This document shows, one piece after another, positions 37,736-47,497 of a stretch of DNA of 64,000 bases (position 1 is the stretch's first letter; each line of letters begins with the position of its first letter). The position numbers and the translations under genes were made by a program. Source of the DNA: JAVBKU01 sp031553875 (GTDB taxonomy: Bacteria > Bacteroidota > Bacteroidia > Bacteroidales > Rikenellaceae); the NCBI GenBank assembly GCA_031553875.1, contig JAVBKU010000008.1, positions 1-64,000 on the forward strand, written 5' to 3'. The notes beneath the pieces are model-generated. The model ran no database searches. It was not told the origin of the DNA and saw only the letters and a list, made by a program, of their open reading frames with translations.

Positions 37736-38863
37736 CTATCCCTCCTTTACCGAATCGATCACCTTCTGCATCTGGTGTTGCCAGGAGAGGGTGCCGGTGA
37801 TGGATTCGCGTATCTCGGAAGGGGTCATACTCAGTCCGCGGTAGAATTTCACCACGGCGTCGATATCCAGGGGGCTCTCGTCGTCGGGCGCCTTCATCAC
37901 ATAGGGCATGGTGTCGAAATCGGAGTCAGTCTCGGAGTAAACGAACGGGATGCCGCGTGCGGCGTACTCCCTGTTCTTGAGCGTCTTGATGCTGTCGATG
38001 CCGCAACGGTGTCGGGCCAGGCTTCCGATACCCATATCGGCCTGGGTGAACATCTCATCGAGTTCAGGGCCCGCCTTAGGCCCGAGGAACGACACTTTGT
38101 CCGTCAGGCCCCGCTCAACGGTCATATCCTTCAGCATCTCCAGGTGCGCCGGCACGCCGCCGCCCACGACCAGGAATCTCACGTCCTCCTCCTGGGGCTG
38201 TTTATAGTACTCGGCCATACCCGCTATCACCCTGTCGAACCCGTGCCAGAAGTGTATATCGGCCACGCCCATAAGCGACAGCACGCCAGGAGTGGGGTTC
38301 ACGGCCTGTTTGAGGGGTATATGGTCGAAGTCGATACCGTTGGAGATGTTTATGGTGGACACCCCGAAGATGCGGTCGAAGTCGGTGAAGGTGACGATGC
38401 GGTAGAGTTGCCGGGCCATGCACCTGCGGAAAACCTTATCGGCCATCAGCATCATCTTGCGCTTTAGGGGCGACTGGGCATACTCGGGGTCGTAGGGGTA
38501 GGTGGGGATCTCCATCACGGTCTTCACGCCCTGCTTCCTTATCTTCTTCAGCCAGCGGGTGAGGAACGGGTTGGCGTTGTGGTCGGAGCGCATATAGATG
38601 AAGTCGATGCCGTTGTCGCGGATATAGCGCGTGAGGTCGGAGTAGTCGACCCTCTTGCGGATCTTACCCGTGATGCTCCGCCCGTAGTCGGCCGTGGTTT
38701 CCCCGCCCACGATCCTGCTTTGCTCCCCCGCGGGGGTCATCTCGAAGTAGCAGAGCCTGGTGTCGACCCCGCACGCGCGCATGGCCTCCACCTGGTAGGA
38801 TATCTTCTTGCTGATGCCGTTGTGGGGCGCGAAACCGTGGAAAACTAAAAAAATGGCTTTCAT
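37736..38863 (-). CDS. Glycosyltransferase family 4-like (GT-B)
   Basis: 375 residues. The N-terminal Rossmann half begins MKAIFLVFHGFAPHNGISKKISYQVEAMRACG, and the C-terminal half includes VLSLMGVADIHFWHGFDRVI, RFLVVGGGVPAHLEM, KVSFLGPKAGPELDEMFTQADMGIGSLARHRCGI and SIKTLKNREYAARGIPFVYS, corresponding to the nucleotide-sugar binding E-x7-E-type region (degenerate). The usual retaining GT4 Glu pair is not clear. Cytosolic sugar transfer onto the repeat unit is inferred from the locus. Confidence 0.82.
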   Translation of the reverse strand: MKAIFLVFHGFAPHNGISKKISYQVEAMRACGVDTRLCYFEMTPAGEQSRIVGGETTADYGRSITGKIRKRVDYSDLTRYIRDNGIDFIYMRSDHNANPFLTRWLKKIRKQGVKTVMEIPTYPYDPEYAQSPLKRKMMLMADKVFRRCMARQLYRIVTFTDFDRIFGVSTINISNGIDFDHIPLKQAVNPTPGVLSLMGVADIHFWHGFDRVIAGMAEYYKQPQEEDVRFLVVGGGVPAHLEMLKDMTVERGLTDKVSFLGPKAGPELDEMFTQADMGIGSLARHRCGIDSIKTLKNREYAARGIPFVYSETDSDFDTMPYVMKAPDDESPLDIDAVVKFYRGLSMTPSEIRESITGTLSWQHQMQKVIDSVKEG

Positions 38864-38926
38864 GGATTATTATATTGACCTTGATTTGTCGGATGTATGC
38901 AAGCGCTATGCCGCAGACCGATACTG

Positions 38927-40033
38927 TTATACCGCCTTGCCCGGCTCGCACTTCACCGGTACCAATGGGCGGCCCGTAAGCACGCACAATAGCTTGGGTG
39001 CCACGCGGTTCATGACCCAATAGATGGCAAGACATACGCTCACCACCAGTACGGGAGCAATGAGATATATGGCCACCAGCGAGAAGTCGGTGGGAGGAGC
39101 CGTAACTTTCATCATCATACGCTTGACCAGGGTGAGCATCGGGTCGTGCGTGGCCAGGATGAAGAAGCCCACCTGCCGCAGGAACGCATAATTCCTTTCG
39201 GTGCCTGGTTTCTTGTTTTCGATGATCCGGGCGATTATATCGGCGGTGAAGATAGTGCCCACCACGAATCCTATGCGGTCGAGCCAGATAAAATAGGAGT
39301 TGTCCCTAAGCCACATGTTGGCCGCGAGGATAATGGGATAAAGGATGTATATACCTATCGAATATTTCCTGAACAGTGGCAGGAAGTCGACCTTGTTGAT
39401 GCTGAACCACGCGCCCGCGGTGAACAGGGCTATGCTCTCCACGGCGAAGGCCTGCCCGGGAACGAACAGCCAGCCGATCATCATCACCACAGGAGCCACC
39501 CAGCGACCCCATTTTATTATCCAGGCTATTAGCGGGGAGATCAGCGATAGGACGATGAGGTTACGGATATACCAGAATTGATGCAGTATGGGGGTGCCGT
39601 TGCCGCCCTCCCAATCGCCCATATCCCAGAAGGCGCGCACGAAATCCATGAAACGGTAGTCCCTTACGGCAAGATTGTGCCCGGAGAGGAAACCGCTGAG
39701 ATAGGGGATGCTTTCTATTATAAAATAGAGCGCCAGTATAAGCCCATTCCACAGGAAGTAGGGCAGTATGAGGGAGTAACGCTCTTTTTTGATCTTCTGG
39801 GCGTACGGTTTACCGTTGAGGAAGAAGAGGTAACCGGATATGAACAGGAATGTTGGTACTGCCGTCTGTGCTATCTCCAGAGAGAGGAGGAACGACACGA
39901 ACCGGTAGACAGGGAAGTGGTCCAGGTCTATCATACCTCTGGTGGAGGAGTACGCGTGGATTAATACCACGTACATGATAAACAGGAAACGTAATACGTC
40001 TATGGTCTTTGACTGGGTGTCGTTATATCTCAT
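38927..40033 (-). CDS. Acyltransferase 3 family membrane protein
   Basis: 368 residues with about ten hydrophobic helices. The N-terminus has the family R-x10-H motif (Arg15 and His26 in DVLRFLFIMYVVLIHAYS). AVPTFLFISGYLFF and FWYIRNLIVLSLISPLI also fit. Such proteins transfer acetyl or other acyl groups to sugars of surface glycans (family knowledge). It lies 3 nt from the flippase gene, so translation is probably coupled. Confidence 0.88.
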   Translation of the reverse strand: MRYNDTQSKTIDVLRFLFIMYVVLIHAYSSTRGMIDLDHFPVYRFVSFLLSLEIAQTAVPTFLFISGYLFFLNGKPYAQKIKKERYSLILPYFLWNGLILALYFIIESIPYLSGFLSGHNLAVRDYRFMDFVRAFWDMGDWEGGNGTPILHQFWYIRNLIVLSLISPLIAWIIKWGRWVAPVVMMIGWLFVPGQAFAVESIALFTAGAWFSINKVDFLPLFRKYSIGIYILYPIILAANMWLRDNSYFIWLDRIGFVVGTIFTADIIARIIENKKPGTERNYAFLRQVGFFILATHDPMLTLVKRMMMKVTAPPTDFSLVAIYLIAPVLVVSVCLAIYWVMNRVAPKLLCVLTGRPLVPVKCEPGKAV

Positions 40034-40036
40034 GTG

Positions 40037-41494
40037 TTACCTGTTTCTTAAAGATGTAAGTTTCTCCCGTGCCTTGCCGATAATATCGTACTCGCCCGCT
40101 AATTGTATGTATCCCAGCCACACCACACCCGCAGCCGCGCCCTTGATGATAAGCGTCCATATCATGGGTGCCTCCGGCATCGTCGCGCTCAAAGCGTATA
40201 GTACTCCCGCTATCAACAGACTTACCACCACGGGCGAAACGAGGCTTTTCCAGAAGCCTCCCCACGGCAGGCGGAAGGTCTTGTAATACATCAGCCAGTA
40301 GCACTGCACAAAATTGATAGTAAACGATATACAGATACTCCACGCCACAGCCTCGAGCGACCGGAACACAAAGATACCGATAATTATCGCAGCTACGTTG
40401 AGTATGGCCGAAAGGGTGCCGCTCAAGAATAGTATCTTGGTCGAATTGGCCGCCTGGAATATCGATCCCGAGGTCGAGAGTATTATCTGCACGCCTACCG
40501 ACAGGGCCAGTATGGTGAATACGGGCACCGACGGCTCCCACTGCGGGCCGAAGATGAGCAGGGTGATCTCCCTCGAAGTGAAAAACAGCAGGGCCGAGAG
40601 CGGAAAGCCGATAAAGGCTATGAACTTCACCACTTTGAGGTACGAATCCGACAGCTTGCGCAGGTCGTGCTGGAAATCGGAAAATATGGGGTGCATCACT
40701 GGCGAGATGACGTGCGTGATATTTTGCAGGGGCAGCATCATCAGGCGGTACGACTTCTCGTAATATCCCAGCGGAGCCATGCCCATGTAGCGGCCGATAA
40801 GCAGCTTGTCGAGGTTACGCGTGAAATAGTTTATGACGTTGAAGAAGAATTGATACATCGAGAACATGAATATCTTGCGTATCGGCTCGATGCCCGAGGA
40901 GGCCACTATGCGACGCGGATACTGGCGCAGGTTGATGAAGAAGAGTATCACGCTCGAGCATATCGGGTTGATAAGCAGGGCGTAGATGCCGGCGCCATTG
41001 AGCGCGGCGAGCACAGCCGCCGCGCCGCACACCGTCTGCACCGTGAGGCTTCGTACGGCGATGAACCTGAATCTCTTGGCCTTGAACAACAGGGCGTTGG
41101 GCACTATATTGACCGTGGCGAAGAAGAGGTTGATCGAGAGCAGGTGGCAGATGGTGAGCAGTATAGCCGACTTGTAATACATCGATATCAGCCACGAACA
41201 GCCGAAAAATACCGCCGCTCCCGCCGCTCCCGTCCAGAGTGTGAAGGTGAATATGCCGTCGAGGTCGCGCTCGTCGAGGTCCTTATGCTGTACGATAGCG
41301 GGGGTTATCCCAAGGTCGCTGAAGATGCCGAAGAAGGCGATGAACACCATCGCTACGGCCACTATCCCGAAGTCGTCGGGGGTCAACAGGCGCGACAATA
41401 TACCGGCGACCGCCAACGAAATGACGATCCCGATATATTTCGATACTGCGGTGTAGAACACGCCTGTCACCAGCTGCTTCTTGACCGAACTCAT
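40037..41494 (-). CDS. Wzx-type polysaccharide flippase (MOP superfamily, WzxC-like)
   Basis: 485 residues with 12-14 hydrophobic helices. The N-terminus VKKQLVTGVFYTAVSKYIGIVISLAVAGILSRLLTPDDFGIVAVAMVF and SDLGITPAIVQHKDLDERDLDGIF are typical of WzxC/TuaB-like exporters. It flips undecaprenyl-linked repeat units across the inner membrane. It overlaps the next upstream glycosyltransferase gene by 4 nt. Confidence 0.93.
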   Translation of the reverse strand: MSSVKKQLVTGVFYTAVSKYIGIVISLAVAGILSRLLTPDDFGIVAVAMVFIAFFGIFSDLGITPAIVQHKDLDERDLDGIFTFTLWTGAAGAAVFFGCSWLISMYYKSAILLTICHLLSINLFFATVNIVPNALLFKAKRFRFIAVRSLTVQTVCGAAAVLAALNGAGIYALLINPICSSVILFFINLRQYPRRIVASSGIEPIRKIFMFSMYQFFFNVINYFTRNLDKLLIGRYMGMAPLGYYEKSYRLMMLPLQNITHVISPVMHPIFSDFQHDLRKLSDSYLKVVKFIAFIGFPLSALLFFTSREITLLIFGPQWEPSVPVFTILALSVGVQIILSTSGSIFQAANSTKILFLSGTLSAILNVAAIIIGIFVFRSLEAVAWSICISFTINFVQCYWLMYYKTFRLPWGGFWKSLVSPVVVSLLIAGVLYALSATMPEAPMIWTLIIKGAAAGVVWLGYIQLAGEYDIIGKAREKLTSLRNR

Positions 41495-42441
41495 TTACGC
41501 AAAAACTTTTTTAGGGGACGCTTGAATAATAGTACTGCCAATGTCTTGAATCTTATGTAGTCGTGATAGAGAGTTATACACCTCCATGCTATGCGCAGCC
41601 TCTGCCCCAGGGGCATGACCCATGCCCGGCAGACAGCCGGATTTATCATCTTCGTGGTAAAGAGGTGTATGGTCTCTTTTGTTTCGCTCTCCTTACCACG
41701 ACCGTAGGCTATGAGCTCATCCACCACGGTGAGGTAGCCGGTGACGTTGCGCGTGGAGAAATTGGTGGTCATGGTCGAACTGCCCCTGACCCTGCGCTTG
41801 AAGAACGGCTCGGCGATAACGCCCGCCCTGCGCGCCTCCACGAAGCAGATGGCCGTGAACAGTTCGTCCTCATGGATTATTCCGGGGTAGAATTTAAGTC
41901 CTATACTTTCGAGATATTCCCTGCGTACCACGCTTAGCCATACGGGCGTGCGGAAACGGTGCTCGCGCATCATCAGGTTCATCAGGTCGACGCCCTTGTA
42001 TACCTTGTCCTCCAGCCCGACCGAGCGGTGGTAGGCGTCCGTGGGGAACTGGTTGTCTTCAGCCCCGAACACGTCGGCGTCGAAGGCCACCAGATCAAGC
42101 TCTCCCGCCTTACACTTGTTGTAGCACTTCTCTAAGGCGGAGAGTTCGAGCAGGTCATCGCTGTCCATGAAATAGATATACTCGCCTGAAATTTTGGTGA
42201 GACCGGTATTGCGGGCCACCGACTGACCCTGGTTGGGTTGGGTGTAGACCTTTATACGGCTGTCCTTCTCTGCCTCCTCGTGCAGTATGCGAGGTGAAGA
42301 GTCGGTGGAGCCGTCGTCCACGATCACTATCTCTATCTCGCGCAGGGTCTGCTCCGTGATGCAGCGTATGGCTTCACGCACGAAATCCTGTGTGTTGTAC
42401 ACAGGCATTACCACGCTGACTTTTATATTACTTACGGACAT
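41491..42441 (-). CDS. Glycosyltransferase family 2, tandem copy 1
   Basis: 316 residues, GT-A fold: VSVVMPVYNTQDFVREAI, IEIVIVDDGSTDSSPRI, QGQSVARNTGL and the DXD motif YFMDSDDLL. The C-terminal half has FYPGIIHEDELFTA and FFKRRVRGSSTMT. Its first 110 residues are almost identical to those of the next gene (42460-43407), while the second halves differ more. Soluble, basic C-terminal tail (FKRPLKKFLRK), possibly membrane-associated. Its ATG overlaps the flippase by 4 nt. Confidence 0.92.
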   Translation of the reverse strand: MSVSNIKVSVVMPVYNTQDFVREAIRCITEQTLREIEIVIVDDGSTDSSPRILHEEAEKDSRIKVYTQPNQGQSVARNTGLTKISGEYIYFMDSDDLLELSALEKCYNKCKAGELDLVAFDADVFGAEDNQFPTDAYHRSVGLEDKVYKGVDLMNLMMREHRFRTPVWLSVVRREYLESIGLKFYPGIIHEDELFTAICFVEARRAGVIAEPFFKRRVRGSSTMTTNFSTRNVTGYLTVVDELIAYGRGKESETKETIHLFTTKMINPAVCRAWVMPLGQRLRIAWRCITLYHDYIRFKTLAVLLFKRPLKKFLRK

Positions 42442-42459
42442 ATATCCCCTGCCGATAGT

Positions 42460-43407
42460 TTATTTACGAAAAAATTGTTTCATGGGCCGCTTCAGCAGCA
42501 ACACTGCCAAAGTATTGAACCTCACATAATTGTGATACTTAAGCACGCACCGCCAAGCGATCCTGATCCTGTCACCGAGCGGCATGACGTAAGCCTTGTA
42601 TACGGCCGTATTCAGCATCCTTGCCGTAAAGGTGTCGATAAGGCCTTTCACCTCCCTGTCCTTGCCTTTGCGGTAGGCCATAAGCTCGTCTGTCACGGTG
42701 AAATAACCCGTCATATTGCGCCACCCGAATTTTGTGGACATGGTCGAACCGCCCCTGATCCGGCGTTTGAAGAACGGCTTGGCGATAACGCCCACTTTGC
42801 GCGCCTCCGCGAAACAAATGGTTGTGAACAGGTCGTCTTCATGTATTATCCCGGGATAGAATCTTAGCCCTGTACCTTCCAGAAACTCCCTACGTATCAT
42901 ATTCATCCAGACGGGGACGCAGAAACAGTGCTTCCCTAACAGGATGCCCATAAGCTCCGTACCTTTATACACCCTGTCTTCAACCTCCAGGTGGTAGTAG
43001 TTGTCGCAGAATAGAGGATCGTTCTCGTCTCCGAAGACGTCAGCCTCGAAATTTACCAGATCCAAGTCATTGGCCTTACACTTGTTGTAACACTCCTCTA
43101 AGGCAGAGGGTTCGAGCAGGTCGTCGCTGTCCATGAAGTAGATATACTCGCCCGAGATTTTGGTGAGGCCGGTATTGCGGGCCACCGACTGCCCCTGGTT
43201 GGGTTGGGTGTAGACCTTGATACGGCTGTCCTTCTCAGCCTCCTCGCGCAGTATGCGGGGAGAAGAGTCGGTGGAGCCGTCGTCCACGATCACTATCTCT
43301 ATCTCGCGCAGGGTCTGCCCTGTGATGCAGCGTATGGCTTCACGCACGAAGTCCTGTGTGTTGTACACAGGCATTATTACACTCACCTTCACATTATTCT
43401 CCGCCAT
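42460..43407 (-). CDS. Glycosyltransferase family 2, tandem copy 2
   Basis: 315 residues with the same GT-A motifs as its neighbour (VSVIMPVYNTQDFVREAI, IVIVDDGSTDSS, YFMDSDDLLE, FYPGIIHEDDLFTT, FFKRRIRGGSTMS). Eighteen nt separate the two. Divergence is concentrated in the acceptor-binding half, which suggests different sugar acceptors. Basic amphipathic tail LLKRPMKQFFRK. Confidence 0.92.
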   Translation of the reverse strand: MAENNVKVSVIMPVYNTQDFVREAIRCITGQTLREIEIVIVDDGSTDSSPRILREEAEKDSRIKVYTQPNQGQSVARNTGLTKISGEYIYFMDSDDLLEPSALEECYNKCKANDLDLVNFEADVFGDENDPLFCDNYYHLEVEDRVYKGTELMGILLGKHCFCVPVWMNMIRREFLEGTGLRFYPGIIHEDDLFTTICFAEARKVGVIAKPFFKRRIRGGSTMSTKFGWRNMTGYFTVTDELMAYRKGKDREVKGLIDTFTARMLNTAVYKAYVMPLGDRIRIAWRCVLKYHNYVRFNTLAVLLLKRPMKQFFRK

Positions 43408-43419
43408 CGAGCACTTACT

Positions 43420-44037
43420 TTATGCCTTTACCCACTCTTTTTTCTGTTGGTCGTAGCGCTTGATGACCCGGGCCGGATTGCCCACGGCTACACTGAACGA
43501 GGGGATGTCCTTGGTCACGACGCTTCCCGCGCCCACCTGCACCCTCTCGCCTATGGTCACACCGGCCACCACCACCGAGTTAGCCCCGATATGTGATTCG
43601 GCGCCGATGATCACCTCTTTGCGCACCAATTCCTGGGAGTTGGAATCGCATTCTCCGTCGCTGTAGCCGTGGTTGAAGCCCGAGATGAATACGTGCTGGC
43701 CCAGGCCCACGCGGTCGCCCATCCTGACGGGGCCGATAACCACCGAGCCGATGCCCACCCGGGCTTCGGAGCCTATGATGACGTCGCCCGCGCCGTTGTT
43801 TATGGTGGTGAAGTCCTCTATTAGGGAGTAGGCTCCCACGTCGAAGCGGTGCCAGGGGAAAACGTCGATGCGCGAGCGTCGCCTGCGTATCACGGCTCCC
43901 TTGCCCCTGTTATGTACGAACGGATTTACGAACCACCTGACCCAGAGCCTGGGGCGCGGGTTGCGGCTGGGCGAGATGAGCCACAGCACGAACTTTTTGA
44001 GGCGGGGATCACCCTTGATTTTATCTGTGAACGACAT
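43420..44037 (-). CDS. Left-handed beta-helix (hexapeptide) acyltransferase
   Basis: 205 residues, starting at ATG 44037 (MSFTDKIKGD); a TTG three codons earlier is less likely. An N-terminal basic region is followed by hexapeptide repeats (about 70-185): VIIGSEARVGIGSVVIGPVRMGDRV, VIIGAESHIGANSVVVAGVTIGERVQVGAGSVV. ISGFNHGY holds the probable catalytic His, and VAVGNPARVIKRY is the usual exit sequence of WbbJ/NodL-type O-acetyltransferases. It likely acetylates a sugar of the repeat unit. Confidence 0.9.
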   Translation of the reverse strand: MSFTDKIKGDPRLKKFVLWLISPSRNPRPRLWVRWFVNPFVHNRGKGAVIRRRRSRIDVFPWHRFDVGAYSLIEDFTTINNGAGDVIIGSEARVGIGSVVIGPVRMGDRVGLGQHVFISGFNHGYSDGECDSNSQELVRKEVIIGAESHIGANSVVVAGVTIGERVQVGAGSVVTKDIPSFSVAVGNPARVIKRYDQQKKEWVKA

Positions 44038-44180
44038 AATTGACAATTAGGGATAAAAATAAAAATTCATCTATAAATGTAAGTATAAATAATGATAAAA
44101 AATACGAGGCCCAGGAGATTTTCAGGCTGTTATGACGATTTTTTCGACGAATTTAATTATGCCCTGTTATCTATATAAAA

Positions 44181-44208
44181 ATTCCTCCGTCGTTGGAGGC
44201 GGAGGAAT
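44181..44208 (-). terminator. Terminator inside the exopolysaccharide locus
   Basis: On the minus strand ATTCCTCCG-N10-CGGAGGAAT is followed by TTTTTATATAG, 33 nt past the stop of the gene at 44242. No clear promoter is visible for the downstream acyltransferase, so the stop may be partial. Confidence 0.7.
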
Positions 44209-44241
44209 AGGGTGCCGAATATCACGTAAGGCTTATGGCCG

Positions 44242-45360
44242 TTATATTTCTATGCTTTTATACACCTTGAGTAGCTTCTCCGCCGTCTTCTTCCATGAGA
44301 AACCCTTCACCCTGTCGAGGCCGTAGGCTATCTGGGTTTGTCTGAACGCCTCGTCGGTGGTTAGGCTCAGTATACGGTCGGCGATCTCCTCCTCATTGTT
44401 AGGGTCGACCATCACAGCTCCGGCACCCACTACTTCGGGGATGGCCGAAGTGTTGGAAGTCAGCACCGGCGTGCCGCAGGCCATAGCCTCAAGCGACGGT
44501 ATGCCGAAGCTCTCGCGCAGGGAGGTGTAGAGGAACATCTCGGCCCCGTTGTATATGGCCGCGAGGTCGGAGTTGGGGATGTAACCCGGGAAGCGGAGCA
44601 GGGGCTTTATGTCTTCGATGTCTTGCTCTTTGAGTATCGAGTCGATGACCGGCTCTTTCAGGTCGGCGATAAGCAGGGGCAGCGGTTTTTCGGCTTTCCG
44701 GGCGTAGATGGCGTAGGCCTTGAGCGTGCGGGGCGTGTTCTTCTTGGGGTCGGTATTGCCCAGGAAGAAGATATATCTCGGGTCGGAGAGGTATTTATCC
44801 ACCGTGGAGCGGAAGTCCTCCATGGGGCGGAAGTGCTTGCTGTAACCGTTGTGTATGGTCACCACCTTGTCGCCGGGAAGCTCGAGGGCTTCCATTATGC
44901 GCCCGCGTTCGAAGTCCGACACTGTGATCACCTTGCGACAGTCGGACAGAATACGCGGCACCACGATGCGTCGGTAGTACCATCCCAGATTCTGGTAGAG
45001 CGACTTGCTCGAACTCTGCCTCGGCTCCAGGAAGATTATATCGTGGAGGGTCAGCACCAGTGGTATTTTGATGTACATGGGCGCCGTGTTGCTGGTGCAG
45101 TGCAGTATGTCGGGCTTCACCTTTCGGAGCGCATCGGGCAGGGCCAGCTGCTCCCACATGGGGTAGGTGGGGCACTTTACCTCGATGATGTGCATATTCT
45201 CCGACTCCTCCAGGCAGCGGTCCTCGCCCGGACTCACGAATATGAAGTACTCGTTCTCCTTGTCGATCTTCTGCAGTTCGCGTATGGTCTCCAGCGCCAC
45301 GAAATCCATACCGTGCTTGTTGGTCCTGAATATACGCTGGGCCTCGATGGCTATTTTCAT
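44242..45360 (-). CDS. Glycosyltransferase family 4
   Basis: 372 residues, GT-B. The C-terminal half is typical of GT4: RYIFFLGNTDPKKNTPRTLKAY, LRFPGYIPNSDLAAIYNGAEMFLYTSLRESFGIPSLEAMACGTPVLTSNTSAIPEVVGAGAVMVDP, with Glu of ESFGIPSLE in the catalytic E-x7-E motif. The N-terminal half starts MKIAIEAQRIFRTNKHGMDFVALETIREL. A mannosyl- or similar retaining transfer is plausible. The gap to the upstream gene is 69 nt. Confidence 0.93.
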   Translation of the reverse strand: MKIAIEAQRIFRTNKHGMDFVALETIRELQKIDKENEYFIFVSPGEDRCLEESENMHIIEVKCPTYPMWEQLALPDALRKVKPDILHCTSNTAPMYIKIPLVLTLHDIIFLEPRQSSSKSLYQNLGWYYRRIVVPRILSDCRKVITVSDFERGRIMEALELPGDKVVTIHNGYSKHFRPMEDFRSTVDKYLSDPRYIFFLGNTDPKKNTPRTLKAYAIYARKAEKPLPLLIADLKEPVIDSILKEQDIEDIKPLLRFPGYIPNSDLAAIYNGAEMFLYTSLRESFGIPSLEAMACGTPVLTSNTSAIPEVVGAGAVMVDPNNEEEIADRILSLTTDEAFRQTQIAYGLDRVKGFSWKKTAEKLLKVYKSIEI

Positions 45361-45429
45361 AGTGTGAAGGTTTTCATGGTGCCGGGGGTATCCCCGGCAG
45401 GCTTGGAACTACTGTAACACGCCCGGCGT

Positions 45430-46602
45430 TTAATCCTCGGCGTGCTCGGTGTGGATGAACTTGCTATTGACCCCGCGCAAGCGGAACATATTGAGTATCA
45501 TCATTATGCCTAATAACGGGATCTTCTTTATGGCTACCGAGAATTTCCTGTCGACCAGATAGTCGGGAATGGCTATACTGAGGCTGAACAGCAGGAACAG
45601 CAGCAATATCCACCACTTCACCGAATATATCCAATCCACCAGGCATATGGCCGCGCCGCACCCCGCGATGATAAACAGGGTCATCACCCTGGTCGGCATC
45701 ATCCACTGCACCAGCTTGTCGGTGTAGTCGAGGTTGCCGCTGAATATGGCTCCGGGGAGGTCCTTTATGGAGTGGAACAGGATACTGAACTGTGCCGCGA
45801 GCCATCTCCTGCGCTGGTTGTAGAAGGCGGCGTCTTTGGTGGTCTTCTCGTCGAACACTATCACGTGGTCGAGGTATTCGATATATATACCCTGCTTGAG
45901 GAGCATCACCTCCAGCTCCTTATCTTCGCCGGCCGAGGAGGCATTACGGATATTCTTCTCGAACCACTTGTATTCAAAGGCCATCCCCGAGCCGATGAGA
46001 GCCGATGAGAGGCCCAGGCTCACGTGGCCCTTGCGGAAGATGGAGTTGTTCATCTCCTCGCTCACGGCGTCGAGCACAGCGGTGTCGGTGTTGAGGTTCT
46101 TGGCGCGGCGGTGGGTCTGTATGGCCTTGATACCGGCGTGGTAGGCGTTGTTGATCTCCTCGAGGAAGTTTTCCTGCACCACGTTGTCGGCGTCGAGGAT
46201 CACCACCAATTCATAATCCGACCCCTTCAGCTCGTCCATGGCCAGGTTGAGGGCCTTGGCCTTGGAGCTGTCCTTGTATGCGGCACGGAACACCTTCACA
46301 CCCATAGCCTCGAGTTCGAGGTTGGTCTGTTCCTCCATCTTATCGGAGATTACGGCCACGTCGTATTTATCCCTGGAGAACGTCTGCGAGAGGATCGACT
46401 CTACCGATTGCTTTATCACACGGTCCTCCTTATATGCGGGGAACAGCACCACCATCCTGTGGAGCTTCTTGGCCTTGGGGAACTTGCCCTTGGTGCCCCT
46501 GAGCGAGAACACGGAAAAAATAAAGATGTATGCCGTGGTCAGCAGCATAATAACGAAGATAACCGTTTCGATTACCTGAATGGCTGGGTAATAGGGGATC
46601 AT
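45430..46602 (-). CDS. Membrane glycosyltransferase family 2
   Basis: 390 residues. An N-terminal helix (VIETVIFVIMLLTTAYIFIF), a GT-A domain with RMVVLFPAYKEDRVIKQSVESIL, VILDADNVVQENFLEEI (DXD) and SAGEDKELEVMLLKQG (catalytic Glu-Asp region), the QRRRWLAAQ motif of processive transferases, then two or three C-terminal helices (VMTLFIIAGCGAAICLVDWIY, WWILLLFLLFSLSIAI). It belongs to the cellulose/hyaluronan synthase-like group. It shares ATGA with the upstream GT2 gene. Confidence 0.92.
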   Translation of the reverse strand: MIPYYPAIQVIETVIFVIMLLTTAYIFIFSVFSLRGTKGKFPKAKKLHRMVVLFPAYKEDRVIKQSVESILSQTFSRDKYDVAVISDKMEEQTNLELEAMGVKVFRAAYKDSSKAKALNLAMDELKGSDYELVVILDADNVVQENFLEEINNAYHAGIKAIQTHRRAKNLNTDTAVLDAVSEEMNNSIFRKGHVSLGLSSALIGSGMAFEYKWFEKNIRNASSAGEDKELEVMLLKQGIYIEYLDHVIVFDEKTTKDAAFYNQRRRWLAAQFSILFHSIKDLPGAIFSGNLDYTDKLVQWMMPTRVMTLFIIAGCGAAICLVDWIYSVKWWILLLFLLFSLSIAIPDYLVDRKFSVAIKKIPLLGIMMILNMFRLRGVNSKFIHTEHAED

Positions 46603-47492
46603 AGTTGCATTTTATGTTTTACTGCGAAGAATCCTGCGCATCCTCTCCACACGGCGAAAGCCTGCGAGAACTCTCCCTTCAACAACATCGTTAAAAAATT
46701 CTTCGGCGCCGCTATAACCGTTTGGTACAGCACCGTGAGCCACCTCTGCACCCCGCGGCGGTTGCGCCACCCGTAGAGGAGCCTGTTTCGTGTAATGTAG
46801 TAGACCCTCAACGGGCTTTGTCTGCCCGTACTGCGGCTCTCCTTGTGGTAAACCCTGCACCGGGGCTCATACCAAATTTCGTACCCGGAATCGGTAATCC
46901 TACTCGACCAGTCTAATTCTTCGTAATATAGGAAATATATTTCAGTCATAGCTCCAACGCGCTCAATTACTTCACGTTTTACCATCATCGCGGCGCCGTG
47001 GGCGTAAGGCGAAGTGTGCGGCGTGTCGTACTGCCCGTTGTCGGGAGAGTCGAATCCTATAAGCGAATTGCGCAGGGTGACTCCCGACAGGGGGGTGTAT
47101 CCGGCGAATTGTATATTGCGCGGAGGGTCGGCGAAGATTATCTTGGGCGATACGGCTCCGATCTTTGGCGAGGAGTCGAGCCTCTCACAAAGCGTGTGCA
47201 GCGAGTCATCCTCCACGAAAGCGTCGTTATTGAGCAGGAAGATGTAATCGCCCGTGGCTTCCGTGAGTCCCAGGTTGTTCCCCCCGGCGAAGCCGAGATT
47301 TTTTTCGCTGCGGATAGTTTTTATACCGGGGTATTTTTGCGCCAACAGGGCCGCCTCGTCCCTTTTCGAGGCGTTGTCCACGACGATTATCTCCATGGGC
47401 GAGGTCACGTTGCCCATGAGCGACTCCACCATCTGACATGTGTCGTCGAACCCGTTGTAGTTGACGGTTATGACCGAAATCTTTCCTCCCAT
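46599..47492 (-). CDS. Glycosyltransferase family 2 (WbbL-like)
   Basis: 297 residues. ISVITVNYNGFDDTCQMVESL, MEIIVVDNASKRDEAALL, RSEKNLGFAGGNNLGL and IFLLNNDAFVEDDSL are the rhamnosyltransferase-like GT2 motifs; FLYYEELDWSSRITDSGYEIWYEPRCRVYHKESRS is the catalytic/acceptor segment. Rhamnosyl transfer is only a family-based guess. Its 3' end overlaps the following gene by 4 nt and it starts 5 nt after the polymerase stop. Confidence 0.93.
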   Translation of the reverse strand: MGGKISVITVNYNGFDDTCQMVESLMGNVTSPMEIIVVDNASKRDEAALLAQKYPGIKTIRSEKNLGFAGGNNLGLTEATGDYIFLLNNDAFVEDDSLHTLCERLDSSPKIGAVSPKIIFADPPRNIQFAGYTPLSGVTLRNSLIGFDSPDNGQYDTPHTSPYAHGAAMMVKREVIERVGAMTEIYFLYYEELDWSSRITDSGYEIWYEPRCRVYHKESRSTGRQSPLRVYYITRNRLLYGWRNRRGVQRWLTVLYQTVIAAPKNFLTMLLKGEFSQAFAVWRGCAGFFAVKHKMQL

Positions 47493-47497
47493 ACCGC

